This document shows positions 1 to 8,122 of a DNA stretch of 35,019 nt, piece by piece. The stretch is from NCBI GenBank assembly GCA_947501025.1, contig CANMUM010000019.1:1-35019 (forward strand). The letters run 5' to 3'. Origin of the DNA: an uncultured Paracoccaceae bacterium (GTDB lineage Bacteria > Pseudomonadota > Alphaproteobacteria > Rhodobacterales > Rhodobacteraceae). Both the position numbers and the translations under genes were made by a program. Within the stretch, counting starts at the first letter, position 1; every line of letters starts with the position of its first letter. The notes beneath the pieces are model-generated. The model did not search any database. It saw only the letters and a list, made by a program, of their open reading frames with translations, and had not been told where the DNA came from.

Positions 1-17
1 ATGCCTCATTAAAAATG

Positions 18-135
18 CGACCACCAATACCCGAAACTACGACCATAAAATTGGCACAAACAAAGGGGGCTTGACACGACCACCAATACCCGAAACTACG
101 ACCATAAAATTGGCACAAACAAAGGGGGCTTGACA
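18..135. repeat. Two perfect tandem copies of a 59-bp unit
   Basis: Bases 18-76 and 77-135 are identical over all 59 positions. The unit starts CGACCACCAATACCCG and ends GGGGGCTTGACA. CGACCA also recurs about 22 bases into each unit. No function is recognised. The TTGACA at each unit end resembles a -35 hexamer, but no matching -10 was identified. Confidence 0.9.
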
Positions 136-317
136 ATGTAACGGAGGCAGAGATTCAGCCTATCGGCGAGCTCATAGCCTAAATTTACGAATATCAGAAC
201 ACCATATTCGAAGCACTTTCACCAGAAGGAGCAATGCACAATAAAAGGACTGTGAATATGATTCTTAAATACAACACCATCATGGCGGAATATTATAGAA
301 AGAGAGCGGAGGAATAG
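108..317 (+). pseudogene. Remnant of an unidentified coding sequence
   Basis: One frame reads as plausible protein from about 108 to a TAG at 315-317, interrupted by a single TAA at 180-182. The text after the stop includes EYQNTIFEALSPEG and ends MAEYYRKRAEE. The length, single internal stop and lack of a start suggest a decayed 3' gene fragment that begins inside the tandem repeat. The family is not recognised. GAGAGCGGAGGA at its end recurs near 384, hinting at a second, more decayed copy. Confidence 0.3.
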
Positions 318-764
318 TCTCAACGGCTGTTATTTTCTATTTAAGTTCTAATCCGCATTTCAAATAGTATCATACAGCAGTATGAGAGCGGAGGATTAAC
401 GCCGCCCCTACAAATTGTGTATTTTCATAACGTACAAACTAATTGGAACTGAACGAGTAATGTACTTACCTTGTTTTTTGGTACATAAATTCTATACGTT
501 CCATCAATGGATTGCTAAAAAGCGCTATTGCAGTGGGTAGAACAAAAATTGCGCGTTCCCATGCCCTCATTGCTTTAAAAGAATTCAGCCCGCATATAGG
601 CTTGTGTCGTTAATAAGACTCGGCGTGCAATGTACTTTAATGGATCAATCGTGGCGTTAGCTTCTGATAGAAATGAATCCAACAATAAATCATGCATATA
701 GTACATAAGATAAAAAATCTTGTTCTAAAAATGTAGATAAAAGCCGCGAGTGAAAGAACTAACG
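318..764. other. Stretch with no recognisable gene
   Basis: No convincing open frame, RNA gene or repeat was found here, apart from a second GAGAGCGGAGGA near 384-395. It lies between gene debris and a decayed IS copy, and probably represents degraded accessory DNA. Confidence 0.4.
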
Positions 765-826
765 CTATATATCATCATCCGACCAAGGATCATCGCCATC
801 GTTGAATAAGTTCGGATCATTTTCTC
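765..826 (-). pseudogene. 3' end of an unknown minus-strand gene cut by IS6 copy A
   Basis: On the minus strand a frame runs from the IS boundary at 826 to a TAG at 765-767. It encodes an acidic tail reading ENDPNLFNDGDDPWSDDDI. The frame stops exactly at the left TIR of the IS copy, as expected for a gene truncated by the insertion and a later deletion. The protein family is not recognised, and the short length keeps confidence low. Confidence 0.25.
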
Positions 827-1441
827 GGCATTGTCAGACTAACTTGACGTATCTTAGATTTGGTCCAAAATTCGCATCAAAGATTCTGAATAAACGGGCC
901 AGGCAGCACTCGAATTGGTAGTGGAATCTCGATGAAGTGTTTGTGAAAATCAATGGAAAACGTTTCTATCTTTGGCGGGCGATTGACCATGAAGGCGACG
1001 TTCTATAATGTTACGTTACGAAACGCCAGAATAAGCGCTCGGCCCTTAAATTTATAACGAAAACAATGCGAAAGCATGGTTTTCCAGATATCATCACAAC
1101 CGATAAATTCCCATCATATCGTGCAGCGTTTAAGGCAATTGGTGTCGAAGATCGGCAATTATGCGGCGGTCGATCGAACAACAGATGTGAGAATTCGCAC
1201 TTGCCATTTCGAATGGCGAGAAAGTGCGATGCAGAGGTTCAAAAGCCCTGCAACGCTCCAGAAATTCACGAGCATTCATGCTCAAATCTACAATCATTTC
1301 AATCACGAAAGACATATAGAAACACGGACATCCTATAAGCAAAAACGTGCAGCTGCTCTAACCGAGTGGTTCCAGCTTTGTGCCTAAACCAAACTCGCTT
1401 GATGGACTTTTTTCAAGGTGCTGATTTACTCTGACAATGCC
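827..1441 (+). mobile_element. Decayed IS6-family insertion sequence (copy A), internally deleted
   Basis: The left TIR (GGCATTGTCAGACTAAC, from 827) and the right TIR (ACTCTGACAATGCC, ending 1441) are both present, but only 615 bp lie between them against about 803 bp in full copies. The left end runs to ATTTGGTCC near 857-866 and continues directly inside the transposase gene at the FGPKFA codons. The first 55 or so codons are therefore lost, with the start region and internal site sharing ATTTGGTCC. The remaining transposase frame has stops (NW*W near 918-920 and after GDVL near 1006) and frameshifts near 1215. The catalytic Glu codon (GAG in NNRCEN) is intact. No 8-bp target duplication is seen. 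Confidence 0.9.
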
Positions 1442-1442
1442 G

Positions 1443-1523
1443 TCCAAGCTAGGAGCGCTTGAATTTGAGAACATCAACATGATCGGGGCTTCTGCTTATC
1501 TGCACCAAAAGGACCCTGAATAG
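1443..1523 (+). pseudogene. 3' fragment of an unknown plus-strand gene after IS6 copy A
   Basis: Immediately beyond the right TIR an open frame reads SKLGALEFENINMIGASAYL and ends HQKDPE at a TAG (1521-1523). It has no start codon and begins at the IS boundary, so it looks like a C-terminal fragment cut off by the element. The family is not recognised. Confidence 0.3.
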
Positions 1524-1546
1524 CTCCTTTGGCCATTTCTAATCCT

Positions 1547-2002
1547 TTACTGTGCTGGCAACACGGCAATGCCGTCGATTTCTATCAACGCATCAGGGTG
1601 AAACAATGAAGCGACACCAATCAAAGCAGACGCTGGTGGAACATCTGTTTGTATCCATTTATCGCGCAGTTCACGCATTGTTTCGAGTTGAGATGGATCA
1701 TAATCCTTGATGTAGAACGTGACGCGCACAACGTTGCTCCAGTTTGCACCAGCCGCTTCAAGCGTCGCAGCGAAATTTGCAAACGCCTGATCGGCCTGAG
1801 TCAACAAGTCGCCTTCGCTCAAGCCTTCAGCACCTATCGGAGCTTGGCCAGAGATGTATAGCGTTCGGCCAGGTTCCACTAAGACGGCCTGAGAAATACC
1901 TGGGATGTCGACGAAAGGAGGGTTGATTGGTGTCTTCAGTGTCTCCGCGTCAGCCATGAATGGCAGGAGATAAAAGCAAAGAGCCAAGGCTTGTTTTTTC
2001 AT
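1547..2002 (-). CDS. Exported RidA/YjgF-family protein
   Basis: A 151-residue protein with an N-terminal signal peptide (MKKQALALCFYLLPFMADAE, cleavage probably after ADA) and a RidA fold region at about 25-150. Family features include LYISGQAP, the alternating AFANFAATLEAAGANWSNVVRVTFYIKD segment and the closing ALIEIDGIAVL. RidA enzymes deaminate reactive enamine/imine intermediates using a conserved Arg in an ARS-like motif. Here that segment reads PPASALIGV with no Arg, so imine deaminase activity is doubtful. The start overlaps the upstream hydrolase stop as ATGA, which implies translational coupling. Export of a RidA-like protein and pairing with an isochorismatase-like hydrolase suggest a small catabolic unit with an unknown substrate. 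Confidence 0.85.
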   Translation of the reverse strand: MKKQALALCFYLLPFMADAETLKTPINPPFVDIPGISQAVLVEPGRTLYISGQAPIGAEGLSEGDLLTQADQAFANFAATLEAAGANWSNVVRVTFYIKDYDPSQLETMRELRDKWIQTDVPPASALIGVASLFHPDALIEIDGIAVLPAQ

Positions 2003-2640
2003 AAGGTGCAGTCCTGTTTTGATGTGAGAAGGGATTGGATTTCTGTATTTGGCAGTGCCTTGCCAAAATGTGGTACAACCTCCGAGAGCACATGCGCGCG
2101 TTGCGCGGCGTTGAATGCAGCAGAAGCGTCTTGTGCAAGATAGCTGTGGTAGCCGAGGTCATGTGCAGCGCGCAGCGAACTTTCGACGCAGACATGCAGG
2201 GCAAAACCCGCAAGGATCACGGTATCGATTCTATTGTTGCGTAGCCAGATATCAAGGTTCGATCCTGCAAAAGCAGAGCCTCCAACGCGGCCGGTGACGA
2301 CGAATTCGCCCTCTTTAGGCTCGAACCCTTTTGCGAATTCACTGGCAAGACTATCTACGGGGAATGTGCCAAATGTTTTGATGGCTCCGCGCAAACCAAA
2401 ACCGCCGCTGCCCATTTCAGGATGTCCGTTTTGGAAACGTAAACCAACATGTGCGATAGCAATCTTTTTCTCTCGTGCAATGTTCAAAAGTGCCTTTGCG
2501 CCAGTGACGGCGCTGCAAAATTGCGGGCGGTCTGCAATAACAGCTTGAAGCTTTCCATCCGGAGCAAGCCACTCGTTTTGACACTCGATTATTACAAGAG
2601 CTGTTCGAACTGGGTCCAGTTCGTGGTCGAATTGATGCAT
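1999..2640 (-). CDS. Isochorismatase-family cysteine hydrolase
   Basis: A 213-residue cytosolic protein with the isochorismatase/nicotinamidase-like fold. The nucleophile region is GFALHVCVESSLRAAHDLGY, with Cys151 and the usual helix after it. The family triad is Asp-Lys-Cys. The Asp position reads IECQNEW (Glu19) and the Lys position reads VTGRVGGSAFAG (Arg118), so two of three residues are conservatively replaced and catalysis is uncertain. Such enzymes split amide bonds in biuret, ureidoacrylate, carbamoyl or nicotinamide-like substrates. It overlaps the RidA gene by 4 bp and lies 77 bp downstream of a GntR-type regulator, whose putative operators fall between them. The substrate cannot be inferred. 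Confidence 0.85.
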   Translation of the reverse strand: MHQFDHELDPVRTALVIIECQNEWLAPDGKLQAVIADRPQFCSAVTGAKALLNIAREKKIAIAHVGLRFQNGHPEMGSGGFGLRGAIKTFGTFPVDSLASEFAKGFEPKEGEFVVTGRVGGSAFAGSNLDIWLRNNRIDTVILAGFALHVCVESSLRAAHDLGYHSYLAQDASAAFNAAQRAHVLSEVVPHFGKALPNTEIQSLLTSKQDCTL

Positions 2641-2672
2641 GTATGTACCATCTCTGTTTAACTGAGATGCAC

Positions 2673-2719
2673 AAATATATTACAATATGGCACAAGTCAA
2701 TAATAATGTATTACAATTT
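2673..2719. promoter_or_regulatory. Putative operators upstream of the hydrolase-RidA operon
   Basis: AAATATATTACA at 2673-2684 is repeated exactly upstream of the GntR gene near 3394-3405. A related TATTACAATTT lies at 2709-2719. ATATTACAATAT (2677-2688) is partly palindromic. The placement, ahead of both transcription units of this cluster, fits autoregulation plus control of the hydrolase operon by the neighbouring GntR/FCD protein. Binding is inferred only. Confidence 0.45.
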
Positions 2720-3368
2720 AAGTGGCCTCGAGATACGCCAATACAAAGGCGCAGGCAGCTTCAACATTCACTCGCGCTGCCTGCGCCGCCCACGTACCAT
2801 CATGTGCGGCAAGGGCTTCGACAAGATCAGAAAAAAGCTGGTAACTGCTATCATTGACGGGCTGATCCATAAGAACCGTAGAAGGCCAGATGATCGCAGT
2901 CCGGCCGAGTAGCCTTCGCAAAACTGCATTTGTTTCTTCATTGCCAGTCAGATCCATAAGCCAGTCATAGAATTCGGATTTTGCCAGAATGAGCGGCAAA
3001 CGCTTTCCTCCAAGCATCGATGCCTCGACTCGTTGAGAGATCTCTCGCAAGCGCATTAGGTCGTGACCATTTGCAACCTGCGCAGCTTGATGCGCCAAAT
3101 CCGCTTCCAAGACTCCGCGTAGTTGGTAAATATCCTTTGCGTGTTTTTGCGTCAGCTTGGGCACAATAGGCCCGCGATTGGCTATGATATCGATGAGCCC
3201 TTCAGCTTCTAGCTGGCGCAGTCCCTCACGCAGCGCCGTGCGCGACGCGCCTGTCAATTCGCACAAGCGCCGCTCGATAAGCTTTTCACCTGGTGTGAAA
3301 CGCAGAGCAAGAATCTCACTGCGAAGTGTAGCAACAACTTGCTGCCGAACGGGAAGTTTATCTGACAT
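2718..3368 (-). CDS. GntR-family transcriptional regulator (FCD/FadR subfamily)
   Basis: A start at 3368 gives 216 residues beginning MSDKLPVRQQ. An upstream in-frame ATG at 3464 would add 32 residues unlike the family, so the shorter form is preferred. Residues 5-70 form the winged helix (LRSEILALRFTPGEKLIERR, then ASRTALREGLRQLEAEGLI). Residues 75-210 are an all-helical FCD ligand domain (YQLRGVLEADLAHQAA; SEFYDWLMDLTGNEETNAVL). The usual metal-binding FH in the D..F(H)..L..AAGN segment is FY, so a metal-independent ligand site is possible. It most likely represses the downstream hydrolase-RidA pair, since the 12-bp repeat occurs before both units. Confidence 0.88.
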   Translation of the reverse strand: MSDKLPVRQQVVATLRSEILALRFTPGEKLIERRLCELTGASRTALREGLRQLEAEGLIDIIANRGPIVPKLTQKHAKDIYQLRGVLEADLAHQAAQVANGHDLMRLREISQRVEASMLGGKRLPLILAKSEFYDWLMDLTGNEETNAVLRRLLGRTAIIWPSTVLMDQPVNDSSYQLFSDLVEALAAHDGTWAAQAARVNVEAACAFVLAYLEAT

Positions 3369-3391
3369 TTTGAGCCTCGGTTTGTAACAAA

Positions 3392-3406
3392 TAAAATATA
3401 TTACAC
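3392..3406. promoter_or_regulatory. Putative autoregulatory operator before the GntR gene
   Basis: This site holds the second exact copy of AAATATATTACA, about 25 bp upstream of the preferred GntR start. That is a suitable position for blocking its own promoter. No -35/-10 pair could be assigned with confidence. Confidence 0.4.
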
Positions 3407-3524
3407 TTCCTTGGTGCCCGTTATCAAGGTCGCAGCACGTGTCCCAAATTCCGAAAGCGGCCATTGGGCGAAGCAGCCGTGATAGCCAGCTTTATCCGCT
3501 TATCGTCATCCCGCCGACTTTCAG

Positions 3525-3603
3525 TTAAGGTCCGAAGTTGAGCCTCGCCTGCTCGATGTCAAACGCTTCTCGAACGGCAGCTATCCGATAGGAACTACCC
3601 TCA
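3525..3603 (-). pseudogene. 3' fragment of an unknown minus-strand gene
   Basis: From the IS6 remnant boundary at 3603 a minus-strand frame reads SYRIAAVREAFDIEQARLNF followed by GP and a TAA (3525-3527). It looks like genuine protein sequence, but it has no start and abuts an IS fragment, consistent with truncation. The family is not recognised. The rest of 3369-3848 holds only the IS remnant and the promoter region of the next gene. Confidence 0.3.
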
Positions 3604-3764
3604 TCAGATTTACAACCATTTCAATCACGAAAGACACCTAGAAACGCGGGCATCTTGCCAACAAAAACGTGTAACTGCTCTCGCCGAGTGGTTCCAACTT
3701 TGTGCCTAATTCAAACCCACTTTCCTGCAGTTCAGAGACGAGTAAAAATTGTTCTGACAGTACC
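3604..3764 (+). mobile_element. IS6-family right-end remnant (copy B)
   Basis: Only the last 40 or so transposase codons remain (QIYNHFNHERHLETRAS.QQKR..ALAEWFQLCA, stop at 3708-3710), followed by the right TIR GTTCTGACAGTACC ending at 3764. The left three quarters of the element are missing. The junction at 3603/3604 joins it to an unrelated gene fragment. Confidence 0.85.
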
Positions 3765-3848
3765 CAAAATTAATTTTAAGTTAACCATTCTAAAATAAAT
3801 AATTTACATTAAAACGCCTTAATTGGGCTAATTTTAAGAGGTGCAAGG

Positions 3849-5453
3849 GTGGGATTCGGAGTAATTAAAGCGTGGTTTGTATATGTATTTCGTATATTTA
3901 TAAGTTTTTTCATTTTTGTGCTTTGCTCAATTTCCTCAGCAGATGATTTTAACAAAACAAAGCTTACTATGGTTTCAACACAAGCTTATTCCACTTTGGA
4001 TCCGCATGTTGGATATGATTGGCTGACATATGAAACAATCGGGCATATTTGTGGAAACTTAATGGCTTTATCATTAAGTGGAGCAGAAGAATCAAGTTCA
4101 CTATTGGTGCCTGACTTGGCTACTAAATTTGATATTGAAGACAGCGGAAGAGCTCTCATATTTCATTTAAACCCAGATCGGTTTTTTCATAATGGGAAAC
4201 CTGTTAGAGCGAAAGATATCGTTTATACTTTAAATAGAGCAACTAACCCCGAAATAACAACTGGTGGGGGCGCATTGTTTTGGGCCATAAAAGGATACGA
4301 AGACTATCAAAACGGTCTCACTGAAGGTCTTGAGGGTGTGACAGCTGAATCAGATCTAGTAGTACGAATAGAACTTGTCAGGCCTTCTCGCTCGTTTCTA
4401 TTTGCCTTAACGACAAATTTTGGATGTGTTGTTCCAGATGGATATAACGGAGGAAATTTCGATATTCCTATTAGTGCAGGGCCAGTTATGGTGGAAAGCT
4501 TTTCTGAGGACAGAATACTAACTTTGACCCGATTTAATCCAGCAGCTCCATATTACACCAATGTTCCAAAATACACGACCATAGAAACAGAATTAGATAT
4601 TGATGATATGTTGGCACGATTTGCGACTGGCAATGTCGATATTATTCTTGATTCCCTAATTGGTTACGGAATCGGTAGAACATTCAGTGCTTCTTCAACA
4701 GCTAAACCGCCACCAAGTTTAGGTTTGACCTATATTACGCTTAATACAAATTTACCTCCTTTTGATAATAAGGAAGCACGCTGTGCTGTAAATTTTGCCA
4801 TGAACAGAGATAAAATTGCGTCAACTTTTGGAAATTTGGTAGAGCCAACTGCACAAATAGCACCTCCGTTTTTTCCAGAATTTGATATAAGTAAATCGGC
4901 AAATCCTTATGATGTCGATAAAGCAGTCGAACTCTTAAGTAACACAAAACGACCTATTCCAATTGATATATTCGCTGTTGACGAGGATAGCTATAGAACC
5001 GTCGCTAACCAGATTGCACAAGATTTACAACATGTTGGCTTTGCAACAACTGTCCGGTTTGGATCGCATGAGGATGTGCTTGAAATCGGGCGTGATCCAA
5101 ACCGAGGCCATATTCTTCTTTCTGACGGACTTGGTTGGTATCCAGATTACTTAGATGTTTCAAATTTTTATTTCCCTTTGTTATCAAGCAATGCAATTGG
5201 TGGTTGGAACTGGGCAGTCTATAATAATCCTGAACTTGATAAAAAGGCTGAGCGCGCCGATGAAATGATTTACGATGAGCAAGCAGATGAACGCATTGAA
5301 GCCTGGAGAAATATATTCACAATTGCCGAAGAAGACTGTGCTCTAGTACCAATTTATAATCGAATAAGACATTTTATGAACATCAGTGAGCGAGCGAGTC
5401 AGTTTCTTCCGTTTTCAAATAGGATGTATGGATTCGGTCTTGAAAAAAAATGA
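3849..5453 (+). CDS. Family 5 extracellular solute-binding protein, coupled to a sensor kinase
   Basis: A 534-residue periplasmic protein starting at GTG 3849 with an AGAGG ribosome site 7-8 bases upstream. The N-terminus carries a signal peptide ending SSADD. The residues before its Cys (FVLC) do not fit a lipobox, so it is probably soluble. The body matches the SBP_bac_5 (peptide/nickel) family: TLDPHVGYD, then the domain signature NPDRFFHNGKPVRAKDIVYT, and the C-terminal half with RCAVNFAMNRDKIAS. Its stop overlaps the next start as ATGA, coupling it to a hybrid histidine kinase. No ABC permease or ATPase gene is present between the IS remnants that bound this pair. A role as periplasmic ligand receptor for the kinase is therefore more likely than transport. 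The ligand is unknown. Confidence 0.88.
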   Translation: MGFGVIKAWFVYVFRIFISFFIFVLCSISSADDFNKTKLTMVSTQAYSTLDPHVGYDWLTYETIGHICGNLMALSLSGAEESSSLLVPDLATKFDIEDSGRALIFHLNPDRFFHNGKPVRAKDIVYTLNRATNPEITTGGGALFWAIKGYEDYQNGLTEGLEGVTAESDLVVRIELVRPSRSFLFALTTNFGCVVPDGYNGGNFDIPISAGPVMVESFSEDRILTLTRFNPAAPYYTNVPKYTTIETELDIDDMLARFATGNVDIILDSLIGYGIGRTFSASSTAKPPPSLGLTYITLNTNLPPFDNKEARCAVNFAMNRDKIASTFGNLVEPTAQIAPPFFPEFDISKSANPYDVDKAVELLSNTKRPIPIDIFAVDEDSYRTVANQIAQDLQHVGFATTVRFGSHEDVLEIGRDPNRGHILLSDGLGWYPDYLDVSNFYFPLLSSNAIGGWNWAVYNNPELDKKAERADEMIYDEQADERIEAWRNIFTIAEEDCALVPIYNRIRHFMNISERASQFLPFSNRMYGFGLEKK

Positions 5454-7663
5454 AAATTGGCTTTGCGCAATATATCGGTGTTCGATTCATAATTGGTACA
5501 CTTTTTGGTCTTGGCGCAGCGGCTTTTATTTTATGGCAGGCAATTGAAATTTTTAACAGCAATGATATTCGCTTTGCTGGCAATGATCTCGCGGCTGATG
5601 TGCAAAAGTCGTTCTCAAATGAATATAATAATCTCATTCACGAACTCCGATATGTTGACAAGAAAGAATTTAGACGCGCCGTGGCAGAGGGCGACAAACT
5701 TGCAACTGTAGGGCATTTGATATCCATGACAAACGAGATACTGCCTAGAGAGGTCATGCTTTACGTAAATCGCGGTAATGATTTAGGCTGGGTCAATTCT
5801 GGAGAATTCTTCGATCTTGGGGACACTTCTACACTAATAAAATCTATTGAACCGATTTTAGAAGCAGGTAGAAACATTGCAAGCCTCTCTCAATCTGATG
5901 ACGTAAGTAGCTCATATCTACTTGCATCTTCCCCCATACAAGCAATCGATAGTTTCAATATGGTCGGAGAATTAAGGGCGGTTTTTGAGTTTGGTGAAGA
6001 ATCAAATCTGCTCAATAGCATTCTGAAGAATTCAGGTTCAGATTGCATCGTGCTAATTCCAAAACAAGGAAACCTTCTACGAGTTGGAGATCCTGAATGT
6101 ATTGAGAATGTTCTAAGTGAAGAAATAACAGAATCTGAACAGATTCCAGAACTAAGGGGCAAGTGGATTACTTCAGGTTATATTGATATCTCCAAAAGCT
6201 ATAATTTCGCAGGTAGAAAATTTATTGCTGCACGTAGTGCAAAGACTATTTTGACGAAGATGGAATACGCGAATATTACAATTATTTTCATTGGAGGGTT
6301 TATTGTTCTGTCTGGTGTCTTAGTTACTTTTTTTGTTGGAGCAAAGATCAGAAGGGATATACAAGCACTCGTTAATTATGTTGGCCGAGATTCTAAAAAA
6401 ACCTTGGATGAAAAGCCATATTTTCAGATAATTGAATTTCAAAGAATATTAGATTCATATGATAGTGCTCAAAACAGGCTATTAGCAGAGCAACAAACGC
6501 GCGAAGAGGCCGAAGGTAATGTGCAGCGCTTACATGGTGAACTAAGTTCTGCTCAATCTGAAAAAATGCAGGCGCTTGGGCATCTTACCGCAGGGGTCGC
6601 ACATGATTTTAACAATTTACTTGCGATTATCAGTGTCGGAGTTTCCCAACTTGAGGATAATAGTTATTATAATTCTGGATCTCCAAAAGAAGCTGTTGTT
6701 GAAGCAATAAGCCGCGCAACTTTAGTCGTTCGAGATCTGCTGTATTATGCACGAAATGATACAAACTTAGTAGAAGTTAACGATCTTTCAGACATTGTTC
6801 GCCGGGTTGAAAAAATCATGCGTGCCGCGATCGGCCCTGAAATTAGACTCGAAACACAAGTGAACCCAGAAATGGATTATCTTGTAAAAATTGACACAGG
6901 GAAGTGTTTTTCTGCAATTACTAATCTCGTGAAAAACGCTCAAGATGCAATGCCGAATGGTGGTTATTTAACTTTATCTCTTGAGAAAATAGATGCTGAA
7001 GAATCAGCGAGAGAGGGCGTTTCCTGCGAGCATGGAGCCTGTGTGGTTGCGGTGAAGGATACAGGTCAGGGGATACCCGAGGATTTATTACCCTTGGTTT
7101 TACGTCCATATTTTACGACCAAGAAAAAAATGGACGGCACTGGTTTGGGCCTCTCGCTAACGGATAATTTTATTTCAGACTCCGGCGGAAAGATGAAAAT
7201 TTTTTCTCAACCTGGTATAGGAACACATGTTAGATTGATTCTTCCTTGCACGAACGAAATACTAATTTCTTCCGGGACGACCTTGTCAAAAACTAAAACG
7301 ACACTAGAGAAAAAGAAACAAATTCTTCTTGTCGAAGATGAAATCAGCCTTGCTAAGATGACCAAATTTGGTTTGGAAAGAATGAAAATTGATGTTGATG
7401 CCGTATACCTTATTTCGGAAGCGCTTGAACGACTTAAGGTTAAGAAATATGATTGCGTTATTACGGACTTGCAGTTGCCAGATGGGAATGGGTCCGAAAT
7501 TCTAGAGGCGATTGAAAAAAGTCAAAATATTATATCGGTGATTGTTTTGTCAGGAAATCCTACTGCTGAGGAGATTGAAGAGTTTTCTCGCCGTCCTTTT
7601 ACATCTGTCTATCTCAAGCCAATTTCAATTGCTGAACTCGCGCAAGCCGTATATGCAAACTAG
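5450..7663 (+). CDS. Membrane hybrid sensor histidine kinase with receiver domain
   Basis: A 737-residue inner-membrane kinase. TM1 spans about residues 10-30 and TM2 about 275-297, enclosing a roughly 240-residue periplasmic sensor region of unrecognised family. A coiled coil (about 335-370) leads to the phosphoacceptor helix with His385 (AGVAHDFNN). The ATPase domain follows: N-box NLVKNAQDAM (about 492-501), G1 DTGQGIP (537-543), and the F/G2 region FTTKK..GTGLGLSL. A C-terminal receiver domain (about 622-737) has acidic VEDE, phosphoacceptor Asp673 (ITDLQLPDG) and Lys723 (YLKP). There is no HPt or DNA-binding output domain here, so a phosphorelay partner must be elsewhere. The start overlaps the upstream binding-protein gene by 4 bp. 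The TAG stop lies 2 bp before an IS6 left end. Confidence 0.92.
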   Translation: MKIGFAQYIGVRFIIGTLFGLGAAAFILWQAIEIFNSNDIRFAGNDLAADVQKSFSNEYNNLIHELRYVDKKEFRRAVAEGDKLATVGHLISMTNEILPREVMLYVNRGNDLGWVNSGEFFDLGDTSTLIKSIEPILEAGRNIASLSQSDDVSSSYLLASSPIQAIDSFNMVGELRAVFEFGEESNLLNSILKNSGSDCIVLIPKQGNLLRVGDPECIENVLSEEITESEQIPELRGKWITSGYIDISKSYNFAGRKFIAARSAKTILTKMEYANITIIFIGGFIVLSGVLVTFFVGAKIRRDIQALVNYVGRDSKKTLDEKPYFQIIEFQRILDSYDSAQNRLLAEQQTREEAEGNVQRLHGELSSAQSEKMQALGHLTAGVAHDFNNLLAIISVGVSQLEDNSYYNSGSPKEAVVEAISRATLVVRDLLYYARNDTNLVEVNDLSDIVRRVEKIMRAAIGPEIRLETQVNPEMDYLVKIDTGKCFSAITNLVKNAQDAMPNGGYLTLSLEKIDAEESAREGVSCEHGACVVAVKDTGQGIPEDLLPLVLRPYFTTKKKMDGTGLGLSLTDNFISDSGGKMKIFSQPGIGTHVRLILPCTNEILISSGTTLSKTKTTLEKKKQILLVEDEISLAKMTKFGLERMKIDVDAVYLISEALERLKVKKYDCVITDLQLPDGNGSEILEAIEKSQNIISVIVLSGNPTAEEIEEFSRRPFTSVYLKPISIAELAQAVYAN

Positions 7664-7665
7664 GG

Positions 7666-7936
7666 GGCATTGTTAGATTAACTTGGTGGATTTCTGGTTT
7701 GGCTTTAGCTTTTCCGAATGAAACTTCAAAATCCATTCAAATATTTCAATTTATCGCCAGAGATTATTAAATTCGCGATTTTGTATTATGTCAAATATCC
7801 GCTAAGTTTTCGGCAAGTTGAGGATATTATGTCGGAGCGCGGAATTGATATTTGCCACGAGACGATACGATTTTGGGTCAATCGATTTGGGCCGAAGTTT
7901 GCGCGGAAAATTCGGAAGAAGCGAGTTGGATCCCAT
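7666..7936 (+). mobile_element. IS6-family left-end remnant (copy C)
   Basis: It begins with a TIR (GGCATTGTTAGATTAACTT) and contains the transposase N-terminus from ATG 7718 (MKLQNPFKYFNLSPEIIKFA) through the HTH region to RKKRVGSHS. It then stops at an inverted junction near 7937, where minus-strand IS sequence begins. The 78-codon open frame that crosses this junction ends in unrelated residues and is not a functional gene. Confidence 0.88.
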
Positions 7937-8085
7937 TCCAAATGCCACTGCTAATTCGAATGATGCCCCGCCCTTTTCTTACGTATATTTGAAGTAATGC
8001 CTCACCGCTAACTTGATAAGCTTCAGCGATGGGTTAAAGTATTTGAATAGATTCTGTCGGATCATCTCAAAAATCTAGGCCAATG
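7937..8085 (-). mobile_element. Inverted, heavily decayed IS6-family fragment (copy D)
   Basis: Read on the minus strand, 8083 to 7937 aligns with the IS left part. The start region is degenerate, then QNLFKYFNPSLKLIKLAVRH, then a jump over about 40 codons to RKKRAGHHSN*QWH. It is fused tail to tail with copy C, forming a foldback structure just downstream of the lipase gene. The minus-strand TIR is no longer recognisable. Confidence 0.75.
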
Positions 8086-8122
8086 TCACAAAGTGCTCAA
8101 GTTAGCCTCACAATCATTTCGC

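Noticed and set aside
1066-1338. 90-residue frame as an intact gene
   Set aside because: It is the middle of a deleted and frameshifted IS6 transposase; its tail after NSHLPFR is out of frame.
3849-5453. Binding protein as part of an ABC importer operon
   Set aside because: No permease or ATPase gene is present on either side before the IS remnants. The next gene is a kinase overlapping by 4 bp.
7718-7954. 78-residue protein as a functional small transposase or regulator
   Set aside because: It is the transposase N-terminus ending in residues read from an inverted IS fragment.
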